Shown: in pieces, positions 21,448-31,185 of the stretch | How positions within the stretch are numbered: position 1 is the first letter of the stretch | Layout of the letters: each line of letters begins with the position of its first letter | Origin: Colwellia demingiae | Lineage (GTDB): Bacteria > Pseudomonadota > Gammaproteobacteria > Enterobacterales > Alteromonadaceae | DNA length: 64,000 nt | Assembly: GCF_007954275.1 (NCBI RefSeq) | Contig: NZ_VOLT01000005.1 | Coordinates: forward strand, 310,001-374,000 | Direction: 5' to 3' | The notes under the pieces: generated by a model | Database searches by the model: none | The model's input: the letters and a program-made list of their open reading frames with translations, nothing else | What the model was told of the DNA's origin: nothing | Made by a program: the position numbers and the translations under genes

Positions 21448-21565
21448 TGAGGTATTATTATTTTATCTGGTACTGATTTAGATTGTTCTGTAGCATAACA
21501 CAGTCACTATCATTGTCTGAGATAAATAGCCGCTGAGATATTGTTAGTTACAATTCTCTGCTATA

Positions 21566-21832
21566 TATACCCAAGCCACTTGAAGATGCGTGTTTCAGGA
21601 CGCTTGAGAAACTCATGATCAAGGCGCCTCATTTTATTAAGGGTTATTCCCTTAAAAAAGGAGGCAACGAAGAACATGGTTTGCTCAGACGTCCCCGCAG
21701 GGCTGGTTTAGAAACGCTTTATGCTGCGTTATTGATTTCGACAATAGAATTACTATTCTCTTCAATCAATGCTTTGCCTAAAGGCATTTCTAATTCCAGC
21801 TGAAACCTGCATCTTCAGGTAGTTTGGGTATA
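21566..21832 (+). repeat. Palindromic-ended repeat, family B copy 1 (B1)
   Basis: The element opens TATACCCAAGCCACTTGAAG and closes with CTTCAGGTAGTTTGGGTATA, nearly perfect inverted ends of about 35 bases. The middle contains a 62-codon open frame that is fortuitous. The end section recurs at 23446-23575. Confidence 0.8.
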
Positions 21833-21905
21833 TCCTGCTATTGCATTAATTAATATGCTTTTATCTATTTATGAAAGCACTGTCTTCTACATGGAAATAA
21901 ATAAC

Positions 21906-22508
21906 ATGAGCGATCTTTCCCTCGATCAAAAGTTAGCACAGTATGATGAGTTTTTTGCCATTGAACATGAGTTCTCGGTAAATATAATGGCTATTAGTAA
22001 TACTGACGACTGCAGTTTTGACAAATTTATTTCCAGTATGCCTATGCCTTTTAAACTCGCTACTGATATGAGTACAATAGATCAATCAGCTTTACGATCA
22101 TTGCAAGGCTTGGGTAACAGTGCCTCTCAGCTAGTTAGCTTTCTTAACCAACAATCAAAAAAAATTGACTTGCTTATTGGCTATATTCTCAGTCAGCAAG
22201 ATGAGTTGCAGCATAGATATCAAGGAATAAACTTTGGAGGGGGCGGTATTAAATTTGTCACACCAAAGGCTTTTATTGTCGGCCAATTACTTGAGCTTAA
22301 AATATTCTTGCTAGAAAGCCATTGCGCTATATATTGCTATGGTGAAGTAATCGAGGTTGAATCAGCTAACGAAATGTTTACCCACAAAGTTACTTTTCAT
22401 TTTATTCGAGAAGAAGACAGAGAAACCTTAGTGCGTAGCAGCTTACATGAACAATCTAAACAATTACAAAAGCTGGCTAAAATACGTAATCAAGAAAGAG
22501 AGCAGTAA
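21906..22508 (+). CDS. PilZ-like domain protein
   Basis: This 200-residue soluble protein has a helical N-terminal part (about 1-115) and a C-terminal part resembling a PilZ domain: YQGINFGGGGIKFVTPKAF, a strand LLELKIFLL, then CYGEVIEVE and HKVTFHFIREEDRETLVR. PilZ domains bind cyclic-di-GMP, but here the upstream RxxxR motif is not clear, so binding is uncertain. Two earlier in-frame starts exist (21855 and 21891); the ATG at 21906 has GGA at a sensible distance and avoids the repeat element upstream. The domain call rests on pattern alone. Confidence 0.65.
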   Translation: MSDLSLDQKLAQYDEFFAIEHEFSVNIMAISNTDDCSFDKFISSMPMPFKLATDMSTIDQSALRSLQGLGNSASQLVSFLNQQSKKIDLLIGYILSQQDELQHRYQGINFGGGGIKFVTPKAFIVGQLLELKIFLLESHCAIYCYGEVIEVESANEMFTHKVTFHFIREEDRETLVRSSLHEQSKQLQKLAKIRNQEREQ

Positions 22509-22663
22509 ACACCATTCATCTCATTAACATATGATGTCGCACTCCGTTGCGATAAAATACGACTACCAATGTGAGATGTTAAACGAGTAACCTTGTGAAA
22601 AGTTAACCAGTTACTTTTTTTGCGAGTACTTTAATCAAGATTATCAATAAGGATTATTAACCT

Positions 22664-22831
22664 ATGTCAATCACAGCCATAATAATTACAACCCTTGCTA
22701 TTGGTATTATAGTTGGAGGTATCTTGGTCATAAAAAAATCAGCTCACAAGTTCAATTTAACAGCAGAGCAATTAGCAAACATTAAGAAACGTAATGAAGA
22801 ACTAGAGAAAGAAGAGAAGGATCAGGAATAA
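22664..22831 (+). CDS. Small membrane protein, DUF2897-like
   Basis: A 55-residue frame begins ATGTCAATC, with AAGGAT nine bases upstream, and ends at TAA. It has one membrane helix (about residues 3-23, MSITAIIITTLAIGIIVGG...), then a basic spot and a highly charged tail (KKRNEELEKEEKDQE). Size and layout match the DUF2897 family of short gammaproteobacterial proteins of unknown function. It lies between the PilZ-like gene and a repeat. Confidence 0.72.
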   Translation: MSITAIIITTLAIGIIVGGILVIKKSAHKFNLTAEQLANIKKRNEELEKEEKDQE

Positions 22832-22859
22832 AAATAATAAATGATCTAACTAATTAACT

Positions 22860-23123
22860 TATACCCGTGACCATTCAAAATGCATGTTTCAGTGGGAGAA
22901 AAAAACGATTTAGACAAGGCATTGATTGCAGATAATGGTTGTTCCATTGACAAAATCAATAACGAAGTATAAATCGTTTTTATCCCCATCGTAGAAGTGC
23001 ATGAGCAAACCTATTTCATTGTTGCGTCAAATAAATAGGGAATGACCATGATTTAATTAACGCGCCTCAAACTAGATTTGCTCAAGCACTCTGAATCGAG
23101 CATTTTGAATGATTACGGGTATA
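22860..23123 (+). repeat. Palindromic-ended repeat, family A copy 2 (A2)
   Basis: It opens TATACCCGTGACCATTCAAA and closes with TTTTGAATGATTACGGGTATA-type bases, so the ends are inverted repeats. The interior (TGGGAG..., ATCGTAGAAGTGCATGAGCAA, TTGCTCAAGCACTCTGAA) follows the same plan as the copy at 23572. Confidence 0.8.
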
Positions 23124-23131
23124 GCTAGTTG

Positions 23132-23410
23132 TTAACTTCGGTATAAAGTTTTTATTAAATGGTAACCAAACTTTGTTTTTATAGGTCCATGAACTTTTAA
23201 TAAGGGCCTTTTGAAAACAACATCATCAAATGCTTTAACCATTTGCCCACGACGAAACTCCCCTAAATCACCACCTTTTTTCTTCGATGGGCAAAGTGAA
23301 TGCTTCTTTGCAAGCGCTCCAAAATTAGCACCTTTATCAAGTTGCACTTTTAATTCTACTGCTTGTTTTTCCGTTTTTACTAGAATATGCAGGGCACATG
23401 CACTCGCCAT
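23132..23410 (-). CDS. ppiC: Parvulin-type peptidyl-prolyl isomerase PpiC
   Basis: This 92-residue single-domain parvulin is the usual size of PpiC (93 in E. coli). Typical elements are [48 protein letters not shown] and [13 protein letters not shown]. It is cytoplasmic with no signal peptide. The gene is squeezed between two repeat elements, ending nine bases after A2. Confidence 0.95.
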   Translation of the reverse strand: MASACALHILVKTEKQAVELKVQLDKGANFGALAKKHSLCPSKKKGGDLGEFRRGQMVKAFDDVVFKRPLLKVHGPIKTKFGYHLIKTLYRS

Positions 23411-23445
23411 AGCGTTTACCTATAAGATTATCATTGCCGTTATTA

Positions 23446-23575
23446 TACTATAGCCAAGCGGCTAGAAGATATGTGTTTAAGGGCGCCCTAGCGACTCATG
23501 TTCAAATGTCTCATTTGACTTAAAGGCATTTCTAATTCCAGCTGAAATCTGTCTCTTCATGTAGTTTGGGTACAT
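23446..23575 (+). repeat. Palindromic-ended repeat, family B copy 2 (B2), internally deleted
   Basis: It begins TATAGCCAAGCGGCTAGAAG and ends AAGGCATTTCTAATTCCAGC...TTTGGGTAC, which matches both ends of B1 while lacking about half of its interior. It abuts A3 directly. Confidence 0.72.
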
Positions 23576-23836
23576 ACCCGTTACCATTCAAAGTACAGGA
23601 TTTCAGTGGGAATTAAAATCACTTTAGGCAAGGTAAATAATTTAAGCATAATCATTCTATGGTTTGAGTATTTAACGCGGTATAAAGTGATTTTAAACCC
23701 ATCGAAGAAGCGCTTGAGCAACATCACTTCATCGTTGCTGTGATTTATAAGGGAATAACCATTATTTCATCACAGCGCCTTGAATTAAAATTGCTCAAGC
23801 ACTCTGAAACATGCATCTTGATTGGTAGTGGGTATA
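23572..23836 (+). repeat. Palindromic-ended repeat, family A copy 3 (A3)
   Basis: It opens CATACCCGTTACCATTCAAA and closes with CATGCATCTTGATTGGTAGT then GGGTATA. It is the best-preserved copy and aligns in reverse complement with the element at 9510-9822. Confidence 0.82.
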
Positions 23837-23926
23837 TAGATACTATCATTACAAATAATTACTTTTACTTACCTTTTCTATGACATAAAATGTCATCAAT
23901 TTAACTACTCAATGTGGACTTAACTT

Positions 23927-24526
23927 ATGACAAAAATCCAACACCTGTTTGATAATAATAAACAATGGGCAGAAAAAATCACTAAGGAAGATCCTAACTT
24001 CTTTAAAGCTCTATCTGAACAACAATCACCAAAGTATTTATGGATAGGTTGCTCAGACTCCCGCGTACCTGCAAACGCACTTCTAAACATGGATCCGGGA
24101 GAAGTTTTTGTACACCGTAACATTGCTAACCAAGTTATTCATACCGACTTAAATTGTTTATCTGTTATTCAATACGCTGTCGATGTATTGAAAGTACAGC
24201 ATATTATTGTTTGTGGTCACTACGGTTGTGGTGGTATCAGTGCAGCACTTGATAATAAGAGTCATGGCTTAATAGACAACTGGTTACGCCACATAGAAGA
24301 TGTTTACCGCTTCCATAAAGAAGAAATGGACCAGCTTACCGATGAAACAGAACGTATTAACTTATTATGTGAGCTTAATGTTATAGAGCAAGTCGCCAAT
24401 ATATGTAATACCACAACTCTGGTTAACGCATGGCAAAATGACCAAGATACAACCGTGCATGGCGTAGTGTACAACTTACACGATGGTATTTTAAAAGACT
24501 TAAACGTATCAGCTACGGGTAAATAA
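23927..24526 (+). CDS. can: Beta-class carbonic anhydrase
   Basis: This 199-residue enzyme interconverts CO2 and bicarbonate. Zinc ligands C42, H98 and C101 and the D44-R46 dyad (GCSDSRVPAN and CGHYGCGG) sit at the same positions as in E. coli Can. The short C-terminus ends soon after the domain. It is monocistronic with a terminator shared with hppD. Confidence 0.95.
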   Translation: MTKIQHLFDNNKQWAEKITKEDPNFFKALSEQQSPKYLWIGCSDSRVPANALLNMDPGEVFVHRNIANQVIHTDLNCLSVIQYAVDVLKVQHIIVCGHYGCGGISAALDNKSHGLIDNWLRHIEDVYRFHKEEMDQLTDETERINLLCELNVIEQVANICNTTTLVNAWQNDQDTTVHGVVYNLHDGILKDLNVSATGK

Positions 24527-24577
24527 GCGCTGACTTTCTAAATAATACTGACTTAAACAAACTTAGCTTCAAATAAT

Positions 24578-24615
24578 AAAAAGCCAACAAACTCACAGAG
24601 CTTGTTGGCTTTTTA
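24578..24615. terminator. Bidirectional terminator between can and hppD
   Basis: AAAAAGCCAACAA / TTGTTGGCTTTTT, a long stem with flanking A and T tracts between convergent genes. Confidence 0.92.
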
Positions 24616-24639
24616 ATTTAGGAAATTTTAGACGTTTAT

Positions 24640-25695
24640 TTATAAAACGCCACGTTCCATTTGATTTAACTCAATCGATTTAAATAAGGTTGAAAAGTTA
24701 CCCTCTCCAAAACCCTGGTCATCGACACGTTGAATCATTTCAATAAAAATTGGGCCAAATAAATTTTTAGTGAATATTTGCAGTAAATATGAGTCTTCAC
24801 TTTGGCTATCAACTAAAATTTGATGCTCTTTAATACGCTCTTTATCTTCTTTTACCCAAGGTACGCGGTCAAAAATTTCATCATAATACTCAGGAACGAT
24901 ATTAAGTGTATCAACAATTGATCGATCTAACTTATCAAGAGAGCCAACAAGATCATCTGTGATAAAAGCTAAATGTTGTACACCTGGACCATTATACTCG
25001 TTAAGGTATTCATCAATTTGATTATCTTTACTGCCCTTCCCTTCATTAATTGGAATGCAGAATTTTCCACAAGGTGATGCAAGTGCGTAAGAAATCAAAG
25101 CTGTTTTAACACCTTTAATATCAAAGTATCTAACTTCAGTAAAACCAAAGACATCTTTATAAAAATCAGCCCATTTATGCATAGTGCCTTGATAAACATT
25201 ATTGGTTAAATGATCTACCGCTAAAAAACCTTTATCTTCAACTAATACCGGCTCAGCAATATCTTCAAAGTCAGTATCATAGATCAAGCCTTTGTTAGCG
25301 CCAGTTTTTGCAAAGTTCTCAATGAAATAGATAAGGCTATCACCAATACCAAAGATAGCTGGATATGGAAGTTTGTTTGCTTCATTTTCAGCAGATTTTG
25401 CTCCACGCTTGACCGCTTCGTTAAAGGCAAAATTAGCGTCTTCTACACGCCAACCCATAGAGCAGATAGCAGGACCATGACTTTTAGCGAACTCTTTAGA
25501 GAAACCAGCTTTTTCTTTATTTAATAAAAAGTGGATATCATTCTGATTAAAATATTCAACATCACGTCCTTTCATTTTTTTAGTTTTTGAAAAACCAAAA
25601 CCATAAAAAGCTTTTTCCATAAAGTCTGAGTCTGGCGTGGCATATTCAGTAAATTCGATACCACACAATTTTAACGGGTTTTTATTATCGGTCAT
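24640..25695 (-). CDS. hppD: 4-hydroxyphenylpyruvate dioxygenase
   Basis: This 351-residue Fe(II) enzyme converts 4-hydroxyphenylpyruvate to homogentisate in tyrosine breakdown. The two-His-one-Glu facial triad is H162 (VDHLTNN), H241 (VQHLAFITDD) and E319 (FIEMIQR). The frame extends seven codons further to a TTG, but the ATG at 25695 has AGAGAG seven bases upstream and is preferred. No other homogentisate pathway genes are adjacent. It could feed pyomelanin formation if homogentisate accumulates (inference). Confidence 0.95.
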   Translation of the reverse strand: MTDNKNPLKLCGIEFTEYATPDSDFMEKAFYGFGFSKTKKMKGRDVEYFNQNDIHFLLNKEKAGFSKEFAKSHGPAICSMGWRVEDANFAFNEAVKRGAKSAENEANKLPYPAIFGIGDSLIYFIENFAKTGANKGLIYDTDFEDIAEPVLVEDKGFLAVDHLTNNVYQGTMHKWADFYKDVFGFTEVRYFDIKGVKTALISYALASPCGKFCIPINEGKGSKDNQIDEYLNEYNGPGVQHLAFITDDLVGSLDKLDRSIVDTLNIVPEYYDEIFDRVPWVKEDKERIKEHQILVDSQSEDSYLLQIFTKNLFGPIFIEMIQRVDDQGFGEGNFSTLFKSIELNQMERGVL

Positions 25696-26204
25696 TGTTA
25701 TCTCTCTTTCATTCAATGTCTGTCTTAAAGCTATTATCTAGGGCAAATGATTAAAGCGAAAGTCCTCTAGTAACAAGGCTTAAAAGACGGTTGTAACAGA
25801 AGTTGTACGTGTATTTGTCCAAAAAGATAACTGACTGCTAACAAGCCTATACTATGGCTCGCAGCTTAGTGTAAAGAAATATAAACAGCCTGTTAATTGA
25901 CTGCAGAAATAATCAGTATTTGCTCATATATAATTTAATATCTGCAGATAAAGTTTCTAACTTCCTACTGGTAAAGCCAATACGCACTAAATCACCTTTG
26001 ATTAATTAGAAATTAGCAAGTTGACTTAATGTGGATTTTTCATACTAGTTACAATTTAATTACTAATTTCCTTAGCAAAATCAGCCAGAACAACTAACCT
26101 TAAAATATAGCAAGTGCTTTTTACCTTACCTTTACAAGCTGTTAAGTGCTGGCTTTTACTATTTTTATCTTAGTGGATAGCATTGTATTCTTTTGGAGGT
26201 AGTT
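25696..26204. other. Divergent intergenic region hppD/prkA
   Basis: 509 bases without a gene. It must contain the promoters of hppD and of the prkA operon. Apart from the TyrR-like box and the GGAGGT ribosome binding site of prkA, I see no repeat, terminator or coding frame. Confidence 0.6.
25870..25887. promoter_or_regulatory. Possible TyrR-type operator upstream of hppD
   Basis: TGTAAA-GAAATA-TAAACA agrees with the TyrR/PhhR box (TGTAAA-N6-TTTACA) at 10 of 12 positions, including the invariant G and C 15 bases apart. It lies about 175 bases upstream of hppD. A single box at this distance is weak evidence. Confidence 0.25.
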
Positions 26205-28139
26205 ATGAGTATTTTTCAACATTATCAAACGCGCTATGAGCAAGCTCAACAAGAAGAGTTTGGTTTACAAGAATTCTTAACTATTTGTAAAGAGGATAAT
26301 CTAGCCTATGCTAGTGCATCAGAACGTTTACTTACGGCCATTGGTGAGGCTGAAATGGTCGACACCGCGACAGACCCCAGGCTAAGTAGAATATTTTCCA
26401 ACAGAGTTATTAAACGCTATCCTGCTTTTACTGATTTCTATGGTATGGAAGAAGCCATTGAGCAAATAGTGTCTTATTTAAAACATGCTTCACAGGGATT
26501 AGAAGAGCATAAACAAATTTTATATTTATTAGGCCCTGTTGGCGGAGGGAAATCTTCTTTAGCAGAAAAGTTAAAGTCTTTGATGCAGCAAGAACCCATT
26601 TATGTTCTAAGCGCAAATGGTGTGCGTAGCCCCGTTAATGATCATCCTTTTTGCTTATTTGATGCTCATTCAGACGGAAAGATTCTTAAAGAAGAATACA
26701 ATATTCCTGGAAGGTATTTAAACAATATTATCTCTCCTTGGGCTGCAAAACGCTTACATGAATTTAAAGGTGATATTGCCCAATTTAAAGTAGTAAAAGT
26801 TTACCCGTCTATTTTAGATCAAATTGCGATAGCTAAAACCGAACCTGGTGATGACAACAATCAAGATATCTCAGCACTCGTTGGTAAAGTTGATATTAGA
26901 CAGCTTGAACATTTTGCTCAAAATGATGCCGACGCTTATAGTTATTCAGGTGCTTTATGTCGTGCAAATCAGGGGTTAATGGAATTTGTTGAAATGTTCA
27001 AAGCGCCTATTAAAGTGTTGCATCCATTACTAACAGCCACTCAAGAAGGTAACTATAATCCTACTGAAGGTCTTTCAGCGTTACCTTTCAACGGCATTTT
27101 ACTCGCCCATTCAAATGAATCAGAATGGCAGACTTTCAGAAATAACAAAAACAACGAAGCATTTTTAGACCGAGTCTATATTGTTAAAGTGCCTTATTGC
27201 ATGCGCGTTTCTGAAGAAGTTAACATTTATAAGAAGTTACTTGAGCACAGTGAATTAAAAACTGCGCAGTGTGCACCCGATACCTTAGATATTCTTGCAC
27301 AATTCTCAGTATTATCTCGTTTAAAAGATCCAGTAAATTCAAGTATATATTCGAAAATGCGTGTTTATGACGGTGAAACGCTTAAAGACACCGATCCAAA
27401 AGCAAAATCCTATCAAGAGTATCGTGATTATGCTGGCATTGATGAGGGTATGTCAGGACTATCTACTCGCTTTGCTTTTAAAATTTTATCACGGGTATTT
27501 AACTTCGATAGCGTTGAAGTAGCGGCAAACCCAGTTCACTTATTTTATGTGTTAGAGCAGCAAGTTGAACGAGAACAATTGCCTAAAGAAATTGCAGAAC
27601 GCTATTTAGAATTTATTAAAGACTATTTAACACCGGAATATATAGCATTCATTGGGAAAGAAATTCAAACCGCCTATTTAGAGTCTTACTCCGAATATGG
27701 GCAAAATATTTTCGACCGTTATGTTACTTATGCAGATTTCTGGATTCAAGATCAAGAATATAGAGATGCTGAAACAGGTCAATTATTCGATCGACAATCA
27801 CTGAATGATGAATTAGAAAAAATTGAAAAACCTGCTGGCATTAGCAACCCTAAAGATTTTCGTAATGAAATTGTGAATTTTGTACTGCGAGCAAAAGCCA
27901 ATAACAATGGTAAGAATCCTGCTTGGACTAGTTATGAAAAGCTTAGAACTGTTATTGAGAAAAAAATGTTTTCCAATACTGAAGATTTACTACCCGTAAT
28001 TTCTTTTAATGCCAAAACATCAACAGATGACCAACAAAAGCACGATGACTTTGTTAAGCGAATGATGACAAAAGGCTATACCCGAAAGCAAGTGCGTTTG
28101 TTGTCTGAATGGTATTTACGAGTAAGAAAGTCCTCTTAA
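26205..28139 (+). CDS. yeaG: PrkA family serine protein kinase (YeaG)
   Basis: This 644-residue protein is the same length as E. coli YeaG. It has an AAA-like domain with Walker A G-P-V-G-G-G-K-S at 110-117 and the C-terminal PrkA kinase region. YeaG phosphorylates itself and takes part in stationary-phase and nitrogen-starvation responses. A TTG 12 bases earlier lies inside the ribosome binding site; the ATG at 26205, eight bases after GGAGGT, is the true start. First gene of prkA-yeaH-spoVR, a conserved trio; the gap to yeaH holds a repeat element. Confidence 0.95.
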   Translation: MSIFQHYQTRYEQAQQEEFGLQEFLTICKEDNLAYASASERLLTAIGEAEMVDTATDPRLSRIFSNRVIKRYPAFTDFYGMEEAIEQIVSYLKHASQGLEEHKQILYLLGPVGGGKSSLAEKLKSLMQQEPIYVLSANGVRSPVNDHPFCLFDAHSDGKILKEEYNIPGRYLNNIISPWAAKRLHEFKGDIAQFKVVKVYPSILDQIAIAKTEPGDDNNQDISALVGKVDIRQLEHFAQNDADAYSYSGALCRANQGLMEFVEMFKAPIKVLHPLLTATQEGNYNPTEGLSALPFNGILLAHSNESEWQTFRNNKNNEAFLDRVYIVKVPYCMRVSEEVNIYKKLLEHSELKTAQCAPDTLDILAQFSVLSRLKDPVNSSIYSKMRVYDGETLKDTDPKAKSYQEYRDYAGIDEGMSGLSTRFAFKILSRVFNFDSVEVAANPVHLFYVLEQQVEREQLPKEIAERYLEFIKDYLTPEYIAFIGKEIQTAYLESYSEYGQNIFDRYVTYADFWIQDQEYRDAETGQLFDRQSLNDELEKIEKPAGISNPKDFRNEIVNFVLRAKANNNGKNPAWTSYEKLRTVIEKKMFSNTEDLLPVISFNAKTSTDDQQKHDDFVKRMMTKGYTRKQVRLLSEWYLRVRKSS

Positions 28140-28164
28140 GTTGTATCTCTAACAAAAAAGGATA

Positions 28165-28311
28165 TATAGCCGTTACCGACCAAGATGCATGTTTCAAAGT
28201 TTGAGAGCCTTTTCAGTTTTTTAGAAGCAGTAATGAAATAGGATTAATCACAACCTTCTATGATGAGTTGTAAATAACTATTCTCCACATTTTGAATGGT
28301 ATCGGGTATGT
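28165..28311 (+). repeat. Palindromic-ended repeat, family A copy 4 (A4), shortened
   Basis: It opens TATAGCCGTTACCGACCAAG ATGCATGTTTCA and ends ATTTTGAATGGTATCGGGTA. Only the ends resemble other family A copies, and the middle is shorter. It sits inside the prkA-yeaH-spoVR operon. Confidence 0.68.
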
Positions 28312-28336
28312 ACAGTAAAAGAGATAAGGAGAACGT

Positions 28337-29614
28337 ATGACCAACTTTATTGATAGACGTCTTAATAGTAAAAATAAAAGTACGGTTAATCGCCAACGCT
28401 TTTTAAGACGCTATAAAAACCAAATTAAAAAGTCTGTTTCTGAGGCCATAAATCAACGTGGTGTGACAGACATTGATTCTGGTGAAAGCATAGTCATTCC
28501 AAGCAGAGATCTATCTGAACCTACCTTTCACCAAGGTGATGGTGGTGTAAAAGATAGAGTTCATCCTGGGAATGATCAGTTTTCTACTGGTGATAGAATT
28601 CCTCGCCCGCCACAACAGCAAGGTCAAGGTGCGGGACAAGGGGATGCCAGTGACAGTGGTGAAGGTGAAGACGACTTTACTTTTTCAATTTCTAAAGAAG
28701 AGTACTTAAATCTTCTATTTGAAGATTTAGAGTTGCCTAATCTTGAAAGAAATCAATTAGACAAGTTAATTGAGTATAAAACAGTTCGTAGCGGTTTTTG
28801 TGCTGAAGGTGTTGCCTCAAATATAGATATTGTCAAATCGTTACAAGGCTCCATTGCCCGTCGTATAGCGATGACATCTTCAAAGCGCAAACAGATAAAA
28901 GCACTTGAACTGGAGTTACGGGCTCTAAATAATGATAAACACGACAATATTCAACGAAAACGAGACTTAATCGCTGAAATTGAGACCTTAAAAGGGAAGA
29001 TAGCCAAGGTTCCCTTTATTGATACTTTCGACTTAAGGTTTCGTAATTATGCCAAGCAAGCTGTCCCTACTTCAAAAGCCGTTATGTTTTGCTTAATGGA
29101 TGTATCTGGCTCCATGGATCAAGCAACTAAAGAAATGGCTAAACGTTTTTATATTTTACTTTATTTATTTCTTAGCCGTACGTATAAGAATATTGATGTC
29201 GTTTATATTAGACATCATACGCAAGCTAAAGAGGTTGATGAGCATGAGTTCTTTTATTCTCAAGAAACGGGCGGAACAATTGCATCAAGTGCTCTCGAGC
29301 TGATGAATGACATAATCAGTGAACGTTATAATGACAACCAGTGGAATATTTATGGTGCCCAAGCATCAGATGGTGATAACTGGGCAGATGACTCTCCCCG
29401 ATGTCAGGCAATTTTAGAGAAGCAAATATTGCCTAAAAGTCGATATTTTAGTTATATCGAAATAACCCAACGAGCCCACCAGACACTTTGGAAGCACTAT
29501 CAACAAGTGGAGGAGTCTCATACTAACTTTGCCATGCAGCACATTAAATCAGTTGCTGATATTTATCCTGTGTTTAGAGAGCTTTTCAAAAAAAACACAC
29601 AGAGTGCCGCTTAA
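28337..29614 (+). CDS. yeaH: YeaH, DUF444/VWA-like protein
   Basis: This 425-residue protein of the UPF0229 family has a basic N-terminus, a glycine/glutamine-rich middle (about 85-108) and a von Willebrand A-like C-terminal part with a metal-site motif D-V-S-G-S-M in [11 protein letters not shown]. It is the usual partner of PrkA and SpoVR in proteobacteria; the biochemical role is unknown. The ATG is preceded by AAGGAG. Confidence 0.93.
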   Translation: MTNFIDRRLNSKNKSTVNRQRFLRRYKNQIKKSVSEAINQRGVTDIDSGESIVIPSRDLSEPTFHQGDGGVKDRVHPGNDQFSTGDRIPRPPQQQGQGAGQGDASDSGEGEDDFTFSISKEEYLNLLFEDLELPNLERNQLDKLIEYKTVRSGFCAEGVASNIDIVKSLQGSIARRIAMTSSKRKQIKALELELRALNNDKHDNIQRKRDLIAEIETLKGKIAKVPFIDTFDLRFRNYAKQAVPTSKAVMFCLMDVSGSMDQATKEMAKRFYILLYLFLSRTYKNIDVVYIRHHTQAKEVDEHEFFYSQETGGTIASSALELMNDIISERYNDNQWNIYGAQASDGDNWADDSPRCQAILEKQILPKSRYFSYIEITQRAHQTLWKHYQQVEESHTNFAMQHIKSVADIYPVFRELFKKNTQSAA

Positions 29615-29646
29615 CAGAATCTCTTAACAAAATAAGGGGGTGATTG

Positions 29647-31185
29647 ATGACAAATTCTCAAAATGAAACAATTCAGAAAGCTAATGTAACGCCATTAGAT
29701 GATACACCTGATTGGACTTTTGACTTACTTGGGCAATACCAGCATGAAATTGCCCGAGTTGCAGACTTTTATCGCCTTGATACTTACACCAATCAAATTG
29801 AAGTAATCACTGCAGAACAAATGATGGATGCCTATGCTAGCGTGGGTATGCCCATTGGTTATAGTCATTGGACCTTTGGTAAAAAATTCATCCAAACAGA
29901 ACAAAACTACAAACGTGGTCAAATGGGCTTAGCCTATGAAATAGTCATAAATTCAAGTCCTTGCATATCCTATTTAATGGAAGAAAATACGCTTACTATG
30001 CAGGCTCTCGTCATGGCACATGCTTGTTATGGCCATAACTCGTTTTTTAAAGGCAATTATTTATTTAAGTCATGGACTGATGCTAGCTCTATTATCGATT
30101 ATTTATTATTCGCAAAAAATTATATCGCTCAATGTGAGAAAAAATATGGTATTAGTGAGGTAGAGTCCACGTTAGACGCTTGTCATGCTTTAATGAGCCA
30201 TGGGGTCGATCGATATAAAAGACCACAAAAAATATCGTTAGATGAAGAGCTTAAAAGACAATCAGAACGTGCTGAATATTTACAATCACAAGTAAATGCA
30301 CTCTGGCGGACGGTTCCTAAAAAAGAGCAGCAAGAAAATGAAAAGCAATATAAATTTCCAAAAGAGCCTCAAGAAAACATTCTGTATTTCATTGAAAAAA
30401 ATGCGCCTCTATTACAACCTTGGCAAAGAGAAATTGTCAGAATTGTAAGAAAAATATCCCAGTATTTTTATCCTCAAAAACAGACTCAAGTAATGAATGA
30501 GGGATGGGCGTGTTTTTGGCATTACACTATTTTAAACCACTTATACGATGAAGGATTAGTCACTGACAAGTTTATGCTGGAGTTTTTACACAGCCATACT
30601 AATGTTGTTGCACAGCCTGAATACAATAGTAAATATTATTCAGGTATAAACCCTTATGCACTAGGTTTTAATATGTTCATTGATATTAGACGTATATGCG
30701 AACATCCTACAGAAGAAGATAAAGAGTATTTTCCTGAAATTGCAGGGAGTAACTGGGTAGACACTTTACATTTTGCCATGGAAAACTTTAAAGATGAAAG
30801 CTTTATCAGTCAGTATTTATCGCCAAAATTAATACGTGATTTTAAACTATTTCACATCCATGATGATAGTGATAATAATTATGTTGAAATTGGCGCTATT
30901 CATAATGAGCAAGGATATAAAAAAGTACGTCACAATCTGGCCAATCAGTATAACCTCAGTAATATTGAGGTAAATATCCAAATAGTTGATGCAAATATTG
31001 ACGGTGACAGAGCGTTAACACTAAGGTATACGCCACATAACGGAGTTAAACTAGGTAATTCTAAAGACGAGGTATTAAAACACCTGCATTACTTATGGCA
31101 CTTTGACGTTAAGATTATCCAAGAAGATATGTCAGGTGAAGATAAAGTAATTGCTAGCTGCCCACAAAAAAAAGAAGACGATTAA
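29647..31185 (+). CDS. ycgB: SpoVR family protein (YcgB)
   Basis: This 512-residue cytoplasmic protein is typical of the SpoVR family: PDWTFDLLGQYQHEIARVA near the start, MNEGWACFWHYTILNHLYDEG, and the C-terminal LTLRYTPHNGVKLG. Length agrees with E. coli YcgB (510). Function is unknown; it is co-regulated with YeaG/YeaH in stationary phase. The ATG at 29647 has an AGGGGG ribosome binding site; a TTG one codon earlier is less likely. The stop codon lies within the terminator hairpin. Confidence 0.94.
   Translation: MTNSQNETIQKANVTPLDDTPDWTFDLLGQYQHEIARVADFYRLDTYTNQIEVITAEQMMDAYASVGMPIGYSHWTFGKKFIQTEQNYKRGQMGLAYEIVINSSPCISYLMEENTLTMQALVMAHACYGHNSFFKGNYLFKSWTDASSIIDYLLFAKNYIAQCEKKYGISEVESTLDACHALMSHGVDRYKRPQKISLDEELKRQSERAEYLQSQVNALWRTVPKKEQQENEKQYKFPKEPQENILYFIEKNAPLLQPWQREIVRIVRKISQYFYPQKQTQVMNEGWACFWHYTILNHLYDEGLVTDKFMLEFLHSHTNVVAQPEYNSKYYSGINPYALGFNMFIDIRRICEHPTEEDKEYFPEIAGSNWVDTLHFAMENFKDESFISQYLSPKLIRDFKLFHIHDDSDNNYVEIGAIHNEQGYKKVRHNLANQYNLSNIEVNIQIVDANIDGDRALTLRYTPHNGVKLGNSKDEVLKHLHYLWHFDVKIIQEDMSGEDKVIASCPQKKEDD

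Noticed and set aside
21615-21803. A 62-codon open frame between lolC and the PilZ-like gene
   Set aside because: It lies wholly inside the family B repeat. The other copy has it deleted, and the product resembles no protein family.
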